64,000 nt of DNA. It comes from Planctomycetota bacterium (GTDB lineage: Bacteria > Planctomycetota > Phycisphaerae > WQYP01). Both the position numbers and the translations under genes were made by a program. How positions within the stretch are numbered: position 1 is the stretch's first letter; the number at the start of each line of letters is the position of its first letter. The DNA lies in assembly GCA_021805985.1 (NCBI GenBank), contig JAJZDN010000001.1, positions 92,931-156,930 of the forward strand, written 5' to 3'. The notes under the pieces were generated by a model. That model was not told where the DNA came from. It ran no database searches and saw only the letters and a list, made by a program, of their open reading frames with translations. Shown here one piece after another: positions 8,955 to 17,346 of this stretch.

Positions 8955-9470
8955 TTACCGCACTTCATCGGAACTATAAATCCATTTACGCTGCCCGGAC
9001 TGCATCGGGAGTTCAACGGCAAAGCAGGGGGCGTGCAGATTCTTAGCGGGATTATTGAGAAAATGTATCACATGGCCGAACCCATCGCGTACGCAAACCA
9101 TTCCCCGCATCTTCCCACCTCCAGGCATGGAAATCCAGCCCATGGTCGTGAGTTTCGGCCGCAGATAAATCAGTAAATGCGGGCTGTTATTCCAGTGCCC
9201 CTGTGCATTGCGACTGGCATAAAACCGCTGATAAGCCACAAGAAAACTGTAAATGCTGGAGTGCCCCGGCCGCAACTTGGGCATGGGGCCGCCAAATTCC
9301 TGATATTGTTGAAATGCCACTTGCAGAGATGCCAGCGTAATGCGGGTATTGGTCATCGCATCGGTGCGCTTTTGCTCGGTGTGGCTCCAGGATATGACAC
9401 CGATGATAATAATCACCGCAGCCAGAATGACCGGCAATTCAGACCGATTAATGCCAATGCGTTTTGCCAT
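8955..9470 (-). CDS. Single-pass membrane protein resembling type II pseudopilins
   Basis: The 171-residue protein starts at the ATG at 9470, chosen because GAGGAG lies just 5' of it; a longer frame starts 15 bp earlier. Residues about 11-32 form one transmembrane helix (ELPVILAAVIIIIGVISW), followed by an amphipathic helix (DAMTNTRITLASLQVAFQQYQEFGG). This is the layout of GspG/H-type pseudopilins. The C-terminal VRDGFGHVIHF echoes the 'DPWGNPxxY' block of that family. No clear prepilin-peptidase site (GFTLxE) is seen, so processing is unproven. It is not in an operon with other secretion genes. Confidence 0.5.
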   Translation of the reverse strand: MAKRIGINRSELPVILAAVIIIIGVISWSHTEQKRTDAMTNTRITLASLQVAFQQYQEFGGPMPKLRPGHSSIYSFLVAYQRFYASRNAQGHWNNSPHLLIYLRPKLTTMGWISMPGGGKMRGMVCVRDGFGHVIHFLNNPAKNLHAPCFAVELPMQSGQRKWIYSSDEVR

Positions 9471-9673
9471 AAAAACTCTCCTCATCTCACTATTCTTCCG
9501 ACCCGATTAACAATGGACACCGGGCTATGAGATGATACTAGCACATCGTTTTAACGAAAGGAAGAAAAAACTTTAATATTTTTTTACCGGCCAGAATAAA
9601 TCAAAGTGTCCGGAAAAAGGGGCTTTTATGGAAAAATACTGGGCACGGTCTGGACGGAACCGTTTTGTTACCG

Positions 9674-11047
9674 CTAACGGGTGCCACTAATGCGCTGTAC
9701 CCGGGCGATGAGTTCCTGAGCGGTTTTTTCATCCGCGGCTTCGGCGATTACCCGGGCGATGGGTTCAGTGTTGCTCGGGCGCACATGCACCCAGCCTTCC
9801 GGCCAGTCGATGCGAACACCATCCTGTAAATCCAATTTTTGATCGGAGAATTCCACCTTCACTTTTTCCACCAATTCATCGGCATCCGCTCGCGTGGCGG
9901 AAAATTTGGTTTTAATCATGGCGTACCGGGGAATAGCATTGACGAGTTGGGAGAGCGTTTTCCCGGTGCGGTTCATAAGTTCGAGAATAAGCGTCATGCC
10001 GATCAACGAATCACGAATCAGCCCAATGCGGGGATCAATAACACCGCCGTTACCCTCTCCCCCGATCACAGCCTGATGTTCCATCATGGCCGCCGCCACA
10101 TTGGCCTCTCCCACCGGCGTGCGAATGACGGTGGAATGGAATTTGGCGGCGATATCATCGACCATTCGGCTGGTGGAAAGATTGCAGACAATTACCCCGG
10201 GCTTGACCATTACCCGGCTTAAAGCCGCCAGCGCCAGCGTATACTCCTCACCGATGTACGTGCCGCATTCATCCACCACCGCGAGGCGGTCGGCATCAGG
10301 GTCCTGGGCGAAGCCAACCGCGGCGCGATGGCGCGTTACCTGATGGCACAAGTCCGTGAGGTTTTCCCGAGTCGGTTCCGGCGGATGGGCAAAACGGCCC
10401 GTGGCCTGATTATTCACGTGCGCCAGCTCCACGCCGAGCTTACCTAGCAGCATGGGTGACGGTGCGCAGCCCGCGCCATTAATACTGTCGAGCACCACGC
10501 GGTACCGGTGGGTACTAATACCCTTGGCATCCACGAGTTGAAGGATGGCCTGAACATGATTGGCATGGGAGCGGCTGTCGGTGGTCAGTGATCCGATATG
10601 ATCAATGGATTCCAGTTTCCATGACCGCGATTCATACATCTTGCGAAGCTGATAAATAATATCGCCCGAATAAGCGATTCCGTCATGGGAAATAAATTTT
10701 ATACCGTTATATTCCGGCGGATTATGGGATGCGGTAATGACCACCGCTGCATCGGATTTCAGAAATCGACCCATCAGGGCAGCACTGGGCGTTGTAGTGA
10801 TACCCAGATCCACAGCATGTACCCCTACCGACATCAGACCGGCGGAAAAAGCGGCTTGAATCATAGGCCCGGAAATACGTGAATCCCGACCGATGGCCAC
10901 TTTCACCGGCGTAACGCTCTGGTCATCCAGGGCCGTCTGCTTTAACAATTCGCCGAACGCCTGACCTAATTCCATGGCCACAGAGGGTGTTAGAGAATCC
11001 CCGATAATTCCCCGCACCCCCGACACACTGATAATCAGATCACTCAT
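9674..11047 (-). CDS. glmM: Phosphoglucosamine mutase
   Basis: The enzyme interconverts glucosamine-6-phosphate and glucosamine-1-phosphate on the way to UDP-GlcNAc, peptidoglycan and lipopolysaccharide. At 457 residues the length fits. The alpha-D-phosphohexomutase blocks are in order: the active-site serine loop ITASHNPPEYNG (Ser107), the metal loop DPDADRLAVVDECG, the sugar loop EGNGGVID and the C-terminal phosphate loop RPSNTEPIARV. A phosphomannomutase role cannot be excluded from sequence because the family is promiscuous. It is divergent from the DnaJ-type gene, with about 200 bp of shared upstream DNA. Confidence 0.9.
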   Translation of the reverse strand: MSDLIISVSGVRGIIGDSLTPSVAMELGQAFGELLKQTALDDQSVTPVKVAIGRDSRISGPMIQAAFSAGLMSVGVHAVDLGITTTPSAALMGRFLKSDAAVVITASHNPPEYNGIKFISHDGIAYSGDIIYQLRKMYESRSWKLESIDHIGSLTTDSRSHANHVQAILQLVDAKGISTHRYRVVLDSINGAGCAPSPMLLGKLGVELAHVNNQATGRFAHPPEPTRENLTDLCHQVTRHRAAVGFAQDPDADRLAVVDECGTYIGEEYTLALAALSRVMVKPGVIVCNLSTSRMVDDIAAKFHSTVIRTPVGEANVAAAMMEHQAVIGGEGNGGVIDPRIGLIRDSLIGMTLILELMNRTGKTLSQLVNAIPRYAMIKTKFSATRADADELVEKVKVEFSDQKLDLQDGVRIDWPEGWVHVRPSNTEPIARVIAEAADEKTAQELIARVQRISGTR

Positions 11048-11210
11048 CGCTTAACCTTTGTATAAAGCACCAGACAATTACAAAATGGCAGGATATACGC
11101 ATGAATGTTCTTTGCAAGTGCGCAGGAGCCTTTCTGCCCAGCTTGCCGCGCGTAGTGTATCGGGGGCAATTAAGGGGGCATCCGAGAGTCGATAGTCCTG
11201 ACGGATTGGT

Positions 11211-11216
11211 TATAAT
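11211..11216 (+). promoter_or_regulatory. -10 element candidate for the DnaJ-type gene
   Basis: TATAAT lies about 30 bp before the start codon. No convincing -35 is present at 16-18 bp. Confidence 0.3.
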
Positions 11217-11245
11217 TGAAGAAATGCAAAGACAGGTGTTGAATT

Positions 11246-12271
11246 ATGGCTGACAAAAAAAGAGATTTCTACGACGTACTGGGTGTGGGCAAATCCGCAG
11301 CGGCAGATCAGATTAAAACTGCGTACCGCAAGCTGGCCCGTAAATTTCATCCGGACGTCAACAGAAACGACAAATCGGCGGAATCTAAATTTAAAGAGGT
11401 GCAGGAAGCCTACGATATTTTAAGTGACACAAAAAAACGCCAGGCGTATGATCAGTTCGGCCATGCCGGCGTAAGCAGTGCGGCCGCCGCCGAAGCAGCC
11501 GCTGCTGCGGCCGCGGCAGGGTCGCCGCGGGAAGGCTCCGGATTCCGCTATTCGCGCCGCACGCCGGGAGGCGCGACGGTGGATTTCGGGGATGTGGATA
11601 TTGAGGATCTTTTTGCCTCCATGGGGGGACCGCGACGCAAAAAGAGTCGGCGCAATGCAGCCGCCTCACCGTTTGCCGCGGAAACCAGTGATATGCCGGA
11701 AGCGGCAGGCACGGATATCGTACATCACGTGACGTTGAGTTTTGAAGAAGCCGCGCGCGGGCGAACCTTGGACTTGCGTTTTGACGCGGCCAATAAGGCC
11801 CTTTCTGAAACAATCAGCATAAAAATTCCTCCCGGCGTGGATGAAGGGTCCAAGGTTCGCGTGCGTGGAAAAGGGCAGCCCTCCATGATGGGCAGCAGCC
11901 GCGGTGATCTAGTCATTATTACGCATATTACCCCCCACCCCTACTTCACACGTTCGGGGCAGGATGTGTTACTGGAATTGCCGTTAAGTGCCTCCGAGGC
12001 TGCCGCCGGTACCACGATACGTGTGCCCACGCTGGATGGACCGGTGGAATTGCGTGTTCCACCGGGGATCAACTCCGGCAAAAAATTGCGGATTAAAGAA
12101 CGGGGAATCGCCGGTCGCGAGGGGACTCGGGGCGATCAATTATGCCGGGTTCTTGTTGTGCTTCCTGATTCTCTGACAGAATCAGAAAAGGCAGCGTTAG
12201 CCGATATGGACCAAGCTCACCATTTTGACGCGCGACATACGGTAATTTGGAAATTCCCTGGCGCAAGTTGA
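11246..12271 (+). CDS. DnaJ-class co-chaperone without zinc finger (CbpA/DjlA-type, class B)
   Basis: The protein stimulates Hsp70 (DnaK) ATPase and delivers clients. Residues about 6-70 are a J domain with the invariant HPD at 35-37. An Ala/Gly-rich linker follows (about 80-150, including an AAAEAAAAAAAAG tract). The C-terminal DnaJ peptide-binding domains (about 160-335) contain DIVHHVTLSFEEAARG and VPTLDGPVELRVPPG. The four CxxCxGxG zinc repeats of true DnaJ are absent, making it class B like CbpA. At 341 residues the length is typical. No dnaK or grpE is adjacent. Confidence 0.88.
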   Translation: MADKKRDFYDVLGVGKSAAADQIKTAYRKLARKFHPDVNRNDKSAESKFKEVQEAYDILSDTKKRQAYDQFGHAGVSSAAAAEAAAAAAAAGSPREGSGFRYSRRTPGGATVDFGDVDIEDLFASMGGPRRKKSRRNAAASPFAAETSDMPEAAGTDIVHHVTLSFEEAARGRTLDLRFDAANKALSETISIKIPPGVDEGSKVRVRGKGQPSMMGSSRGDLVIITHITPHPYFTRSGQDVLLELPLSASEAAAGTTIRVPTLDGPVELRVPPGINSGKKLRIKERGIAGREGTRGDQLCRVLVVLPDSLTESEKAALADMDQAHHFDARHTVIWKFPGAS

Positions 12272-12372
12272 ACGGGATGCGGCGCTATGCGGGTTGGAAC
12301 AGCCCAACTGATCACGACAGATAGCCCGGAAAACGGGCAATTTGGCGGGGTTGTTAAGGAAGGGATATATCC

Positions 12373-12717
12373 GTGAAAAGCAAAGCGTATTGGCGAGGGT
12401 GCGGCAGTCTTTGTGCAGGAATGGTTCCGGTGGTGTTTGCCGCAGTGAGCGTGGCAGATGGGACAGGCCGGCCGATGTCGCCGGTAATAAAATCCGCCCA
12501 TACGGTATCAAGCTTGGTACAGTTGATGATTCTTACCATTTTTTTGATCCTGCTTTTTATTTTTATGGTCAGCCTGCTGGTTGCGATACGAAGAATTATG
12601 CTGGCAAAGCGGGCCAAGGGCCATGAAAGAACGGCGCATGTTGATGCGTGGAAGATCGCCGGCCAGCGGCTAAAAGCCGATCCGGATACGGAAACACACG
12701 AAGACTCCCCCGAATAA
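12373..12717 (+). CDS. Small membrane protein, unknown function
   Basis: This is a 114-residue protein starting at a GTG preceded by AGGAAGGGA. A possible signal-peptide-like segment covers about 10-29, and a strong transmembrane helix covers about 48-72 (LVQLMILTIFLILLFIFMVSLLVAI). A basic juxtamembrane stretch (RRIMLAKRAKGHERT) follows, then an acidic tail. The orientation is probably N-out/C-in. I recognise no family. It follows the DnaJ-type gene by about 100 bp and might be co-transcribed with it. Confidence 0.55.
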   Translation: MKSKAYWRGCGSLCAGMVPVVFAAVSVADGTGRPMSPVIKSAHTVSSLVQLMILTIFLILLFIFMVSLLVAIRRIMLAKRAKGHERTAHVDAWKIAGQRLKADPDTETHEDSPE

Positions 12718-12758
12718 AGCGATGACTGCGAAGACGAAAATTCAGGCCCAGAGCGGCA

Positions 12759-13532
12759 TTATTTGGCCGGTGGTGGTGGTGGCGGCGACGCGGTCATGAC
12801 TGGCGGTGCGGATTGGGCTTGGCGGCGGGATTCCATCGCGGCTTGAGCTTCAAGGATATGTAATTCCATATCCTTCTCCAGGCTCATCCACGTTTTTATT
12901 TTTCCAGAATTAATATCACTTGTGGTTTGATTTAATGCGGCGGTCAGGGAATTGAGCTGGGCGGCACGACGCTGCACCGCGCTGGCGGTTATTCCACGCT
13001 GGTTTAAATGCAGGAGTCGGGCGCCATCCACGTGCCAGCCATGGGAGGATTGTCGTACAAAAATTGTCTGACCAGGCCCCGTGGCGCTGGCGGGAAACGT
13101 GACTTGAGCGGCGGTGCCATGAATCGTTACAACAGCCTTGGGCAAAAGAGCCAAAAGCCGATCCATACCCGCTTTAATAGAACCAAAGGCATGAGCCATG
13201 CCGGAAGGCGGAGTTCCGAGTTTTGCGACAGCGGTTTTTGTAAAACTTTCACTGGCGGAGGAGATATTTGCGAAGGCCGCCACCGCCGCCCGCCCGGCAT
13301 GGCCTTGAATGGCCACGCACCGGCAAATGGATTTCCCATTTCCGGATTCAATCGCCAGGGCCAAGGTTTTGATAACGGCGGTTGGTGTGGCGTAGCGTGC
13401 GTCCGTGCTAGCGGCCGCCGGTGCCGGACCGGTCGTCGCGGTGCTGTTTGCGGATACGCTGTCGCCCACAACAACAGGGGCGGAAGCCAACAAAGTGACA
13501 AGAACGGAACAGCGTAAAAGGTAATTCTTCAT
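12759..13532 (-). CDS. Hypothetical exported protein
   Basis: The 257-residue protein begins at the ATG at 13532, chosen because GGAGG lies 8 nt upstream; the frame itself is open further. Residues 1-22 form a signal peptide (MKNYLLRCSVLVTLLASAPVVV). The body is Ala/Thr/Ser rich with two putative alpha/beta segments (residues about 50-180, TPTAVIKTLALAIESGNGKSI and QTIFVRQSSHGWHVDGARLL). These resemble DUF4878/lumazine-binding-like secreted folds only in outline. A coiled segment and a poly-proline tail (SPPPPPPAK) close it. No function is assigned. Confidence 0.65.
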   Translation of the reverse strand: MKNYLLRCSVLVTLLASAPVVVGDSVSANSTATTGPAPAAASTDARYATPTAVIKTLALAIESGNGKSICRCVAIQGHAGRAAVAAFANISSASESFTKTAVAKLGTPPSGMAHAFGSIKAGMDRLLALLPKAVVTIHGTAAQVTFPASATGPGQTIFVRQSSHGWHVDGARLLHLNQRGITASAVQRRAAQLNSLTAALNQTTSDINSGKIKTWMSLEKDMELHILEAQAAMESRRQAQSAPPVMTASPPPPPPAK

Positions 13533-13766
13533 AGCAAAGTCCTCCAAGGAACGTGTTTTCTGGCAAATGCCACGCGCCAGTGAGACAGATGCCGACCTTA
13601 ACCCTCTAGAGTTCAACGCTCCAGTAGACCCGGGATTGCAGAGAATTTGCACTTCCGGGGATGCAGAGACGGAATTATCTCGATGAGGCCGGGGTACAAT
13701 AATTCAACGCCTATACGAATGTATGTATGGTACGCAAAAAGCTGAATTTCCATCGCGCCGGGAGCA

Positions 13767-14291
13767 TCATTCCTGCATGTAATTTATTACGCTGTGGAGA
13801 TCATATTTTTCAAATTTTTTCCGCCCGTTGAGGAAGCTTAATTCAATGAGCACTGCGATGCCAACGATATTGCCGCCCAGACTTTCCACAAGCTGGCAAC
13901 ATGCATCCATGGTGCCCCCGGTGGCTAGCAGGTCATCCACAAGCAGGCACTTCTGGCCGGGTTGAATGGCATCAAAGTGAATCTCCAGCGTGTCGTGACC
14001 ATATTCAAGATCATAGGTGATCGAGGTTTTCCTTGCAGGCAGTTTTTTGGGTTTGCGAATAGGCACAAAACCGCATGATAATGCCTGCGCCAAAGCAGTA
14101 CCAAAAATAAATCCACGCGATTCGGCACCGATGACCAGTTCCACACCCTGGCCCCGAAATGGATTAGCCAGCAACTCGACGGATAGCGCCAGGCCGGCAG
14201 GGTCGCGTAACAACGGCGTAATATCCTTAAAATTGATCCCCGGCTTGGGAAAATCCGGCACGTCACGTATAAGTTTATGCAATTCCATCAT
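13767..14291 (-). CDS. apt: Adenine phosphoribosyltransferase
   Basis: This purine-salvage enzyme converts adenine plus PRPP to AMP. It is 174 residues, the normal length. The N-terminal IRDVPDFPKPGINFKDITPLL block is typical of Apt. ESRGFIFGTALA binds the base region, and the PRPP loop is LLVDDLLATGGTM. GGAG lies 9 nt before the first of two tandem ATG codons. It lies between a hypothetical gene and comEC on the same strand, but the spacing (133 bp to comEC) suggests its own transcript. Confidence 0.95.
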   Translation of the reverse strand: MMELHKLIRDVPDFPKPGINFKDITPLLRDPAGLALSVELLANPFRGQGVELVIGAESRGFIFGTALAQALSCGFVPIRKPKKLPARKTSITYDLEYGHDTLEIHFDAIQPGQKCLLVDDLLATGGTMDACCQLVESLGGNIVGIAVLIELSFLNGRKKFEKYDLHSVINYMQE

Positions 14292-14424
14292 TCAACAACA
14301 CTCCAAAACAAGTCGTAATCGACAGCGATATGATACGTTGTTATGTGGCTTTTTCGAGTCTGTTAACTTAAGTCATAGCAGCATGGAAAAATCAGCTTGA
14401 TATACATTCGGCCCATCATGCCTG

Positions 14425-17076
14425 CTATCGCGGGTCAGCGATGGGCGTGCCAATCACCGCGACATGTGCCCTTGGCTGCGACTGACTGCGAATCAATGAC
14501 GCGCCATGGTGCAAAACAATATGGATAGCTCCGATCGCACGCGTCTCGAAAAAATGCAGAGCCGTACGTGCCAACATGGTTTTATCGGACAGGCTTGCTG
14601 CGCGAGCTTCGCCCGTGGCAATAACCCACTGCGGATTCTCCTTGACCAGCCAATGCACCAGCGGCGGATGGATCGCGCCTGACCCCAGCAGCACTACACC
14701 GGTCAACGGCCTGGCGGTATGAATTTGCCGCAGAACCGCAGCGACAGCTTCGGTGCGTGCGATGAACAGCACGCGTTGGGTTCGGCGGTGCAGCAGTAGA
14801 ATCAAGCCGCGAAGCTTTCGCGCTATTTTGTTTCCTGATTTGGGCCAAAGCACGGAGATGTGATAATGCAGGCCAAGGTCCATGACCTGCCCCGATTGCG
14901 CGGCCTGAGGTATGAATCCGGCGGTAGCGGCGGCTTTTAAAAATTTCGCCGATGCAGGCAGCCGGTGGTGAATGTCCCAGGCATCGCACCAGCCGGTCAA
15001 ACCGCCGTGACGCTGCGCAATATTGGGTATGGCGGCAGCATGTGCTGAATCAATCTGGGTGATAATCGCGCTATGGATATGCCAGCAGCCCAGTTGTCTT
15101 AGGGCGCTATCCACAGTTTCAGCCATCCGTGTGGCAGAACCCAGAGAGCCTGCGTCTAATAACACCGTGTGCTGCGCATGGATCACGACACAATCGCCGC
15201 TGCCGACATTAAGCACCCATATATGTACACCATTATTTGAGGCGGCGGCGGTATACCATACGCCGCAGCCCGCTGCCCAGCATGCAAATGCTCCGGCGAT
15301 AACCCAACGCGGCAGTCGCATATTTCGGCGGAACATCCAGGCGAAGAGAATTAAGAAGAATAGAAGGACCAATATAATCGGTGGAGATCGCACGATAAGT
15401 TCACTGCCCGGCAGGGCCGCCAGATGCGTTACCGTCCAGGCCAGCGCATGGGCGACCGGGCCGGCAACCATGGCCGCGGCATGGCCAAGAGTTGAAGAAC
15501 CGAAACCTGCCGCCATTTCAATGAGGCCAGCGAGCAGCGCCGCCGCCACCGGTGGCAACAGGATCAGGCCGTTGATGATCGCCAGCGGATTAAACTGATT
15601 GTAGTGATACGCCACAAGCGGCAGGGCTACAAAAGACCCGACCATATTGGCGGTGGTGATGGCCGCCAGCCAAGCCAAAACACTGACTTTGAACATGGCC
15701 CAGCGACTGCCGATGGCTCGCGCGATATCACCCTGCCGCGTAAGCCAGGCGTGAAAGAGCACCACATGCACCCGGTGGGCCAGGAGAATAAGCCCCAGCG
15801 TGACGATGAAACTAAGTTGGAACGGCGGCTGAAATAATTCCGCAGGTCGCCAGAGCGTGACAACCAGTGCGGTGGTGGCAAGAATATTGAGCGCCCGAAC
15901 TGGCCGCCCCAACATCCAGGAGATCAGCACCAGACCGGTTCCGACAGCGGCCCGGACGACGGGCGGCCCGCAAGGTGTCATAAGCATATAAATGAATACA
16001 AGAATAAGAGTTGCCAGGGCGCGATAACGCGGGCGGTGAATGAAGAACTTTAACAGCAGCCAAATAGCGGCGGCAATAATGACAACATGCATGCCGGACA
16101 GCGCCAGCAGGTGGGCCGCACCAGCTCTGGAGAAGGCTCTGGCCAGCGGGCGGATAGCGGGATCACGGTAGCCTAACAGTAACGCGATTAACGCATAGCC
16201 GTCAGTGCGCTGATTTTTCGGATGATCCGCAATGAGCCTTTGACGCAGGTGCGATCTCCAGGCGTCCAGCCAACCGCTTAGAGGAAAGAGCGTTTGTTTG
16301 GTGGAAAGGACATGAATTTGTTCCACGTGCGATGCCGAGAGTTCCGCAAAGACCCGAAACGCCGTGAGGTATTGACGATAATCAAAACCGCCGGGGTTTT
16401 CCGACGGCGGCGGTCGAGCCAGCCATCCGGTTAACGCGACGTACTGATTATTGCGCAGGGCCGGCAAATAGCCCGGTACCCGCACGACCACGTTTCCAGT
16501 AGCCGGTATCCAGCGACGCTTGACGCGCGTGGCGGTCACGCGGGCGAAAAAGGTCGTTGACGGGCCCACCGCGGAAAACAGAATGCCGCGCGGCGGAGCA
16601 GGATGAAACTGCGGCTCGGAAATAATAAGCATGCGGGCGGTAATAAATCTGCGACCTTTCGCGGGTGCGGCTCGGGCTATATTCGTACTGGCCAACTGGC
16701 GTTGATTTATCTGCCAACGAGCCATTCCAACGGCCACCAAAGTTAAGGCCATAAGTGCCCATGCCGTATACCGTCCGAATCGCGGATAATTAAAAATCAA
16801 TTCAGGACAAATCCGGTTTAATTTTGTTAGTGCCGCTTTTCCGGAGGGTGGCGACGTGGTGGGGCGCGTGCGATTATCTGGGGCTAAAGCCGCCCCGACT
16901 AGCAGCAAGAGTGCTGTGGTAAAAAACGCGGTGGCGGCTATCCATATAGTGGTCATTGGCAAACTGGTGTATCGGCCAAGGATAATTCCAATGATAAACA
17001 GCACCGCCACAATGACCATGGGATCGGTGTACAACCACTTTTTCGGATGCGGATGATCTATTGCGATAGGTTCCAA
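14425..17076 (-). CDS. comEC: ComEC/Rec2 DNA-uptake channel protein with degenerate metallo-hydrolase domain
   Basis: This is the inner-membrane channel for transforming DNA. The 883-residue protein has N-terminal transmembrane helices and a DUF4131-type OB region (about 120-270). The ComEC core follows, with LARAFSRAGAAHLLALSGMHVVII and a string of hydrophobic helices. The C-terminal beta-lactamase-like domain begins VWVLNVGSGDCVVIHAQ...LLDAG. In active relatives the metal motif reads THxDxDHxGG; here it is TQIDSAHAAA, so several ligands are missing. The start is a TTG preceded by GAGGGA. It is divergent from gyrA. No other com genes are nearby. Confidence 0.88.
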   Translation of the reverse strand: MEPIAIDHPHPKKWLYTDPMVIVAVLFIIGIILGRYTSLPMTTIWIAATAFFTTALLLLVGAALAPDNRTRPTTSPPSGKAALTKLNRICPELIFNYPRFGRYTAWALMALTLVAVGMARWQINQRQLASTNIARAAPAKGRRFITARMLIISEPQFHPAPPRGILFSAVGPSTTFFARVTATRVKRRWIPATGNVVVRVPGYLPALRNNQYVALTGWLARPPPSENPGGFDYRQYLTAFRVFAELSASHVEQIHVLSTKQTLFPLSGWLDAWRSHLRQRLIADHPKNQRTDGYALIALLLGYRDPAIRPLARAFSRAGAAHLLALSGMHVVIIAAAIWLLLKFFIHRPRYRALATLILVFIYMLMTPCGPPVVRAAVGTGLVLISWMLGRPVRALNILATTALVVTLWRPAELFQPPFQLSFIVTLGLILLAHRVHVVLFHAWLTRQGDIARAIGSRWAMFKVSVLAWLAAITTANMVGSFVALPLVAYHYNQFNPLAIINGLILLPPVAAALLAGLIEMAAGFGSSTLGHAAAMVAGPVAHALAWTVTHLAALPGSELIVRSPPIILVLLFFLILFAWMFRRNMRLPRWVIAGAFACWAAGCGVWYTAAASNNGVHIWVLNVGSGDCVVIHAQHTVLLDAGSLGSATRMAETVDSALRQLGCWHIHSAIITQIDSAHAAAIPNIAQRHGGLTGWCDAWDIHHRLPASAKFLKAAATAGFIPQAAQSGQVMDLGLHYHISVLWPKSGNKIARKLRGLILLLHRRTQRVLFIARTEAVAAVLRQIHTARPLTGVVLLGSGAIHPPLVHWLVKENPQWVIATGEARAASLSDKTMLARTALHFFETRAIGAIHIVLHHGASLIRSQSQPRAHVAVIGTPIADPR

Positions 17077-17257
17077 TTCATCCCTCGCCGGCGCAAGCGT
17101 AAAATAAGACTTCCGAATTCAGGTAACCGCCATGTTGCCGGAAAAAAAAATGATTGTCAACGTCAGGTTCGTCAAACGGGAAGCGTCGGCGATTCGAAGG
17201 CTGGAACTGATGACGATGGCGCGCCTGCGCGGGCAGTGGCCAGAAGGGGGCATTTTA

Positions 17258-17266
17258 TGGTAAAAT
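17258..17266 (+). promoter_or_regulatory. Extended -10 promoter candidate for gyrA
   Basis: TGGTAAAAT fits an extended -10 (TGnTAnAAT). No good -35 is present. It would give a leader of about 75 nt. Confidence 0.35.
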
Positions 17267-17346
17267 AATAGGATTCAATAGCGGCTGGAGTTGGCCGCTC
17301 CCATGGCGACGGGTGCCACACAAATAAACGGTAGAGGAACGCGATA

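Noticed and set aside
12324..12338. GCCCG-GAAAA-CGGGC hairpin as terminator of the DnaJ-type gene
   Set aside because: Only a 5-bp stem and no T-tract follow it.
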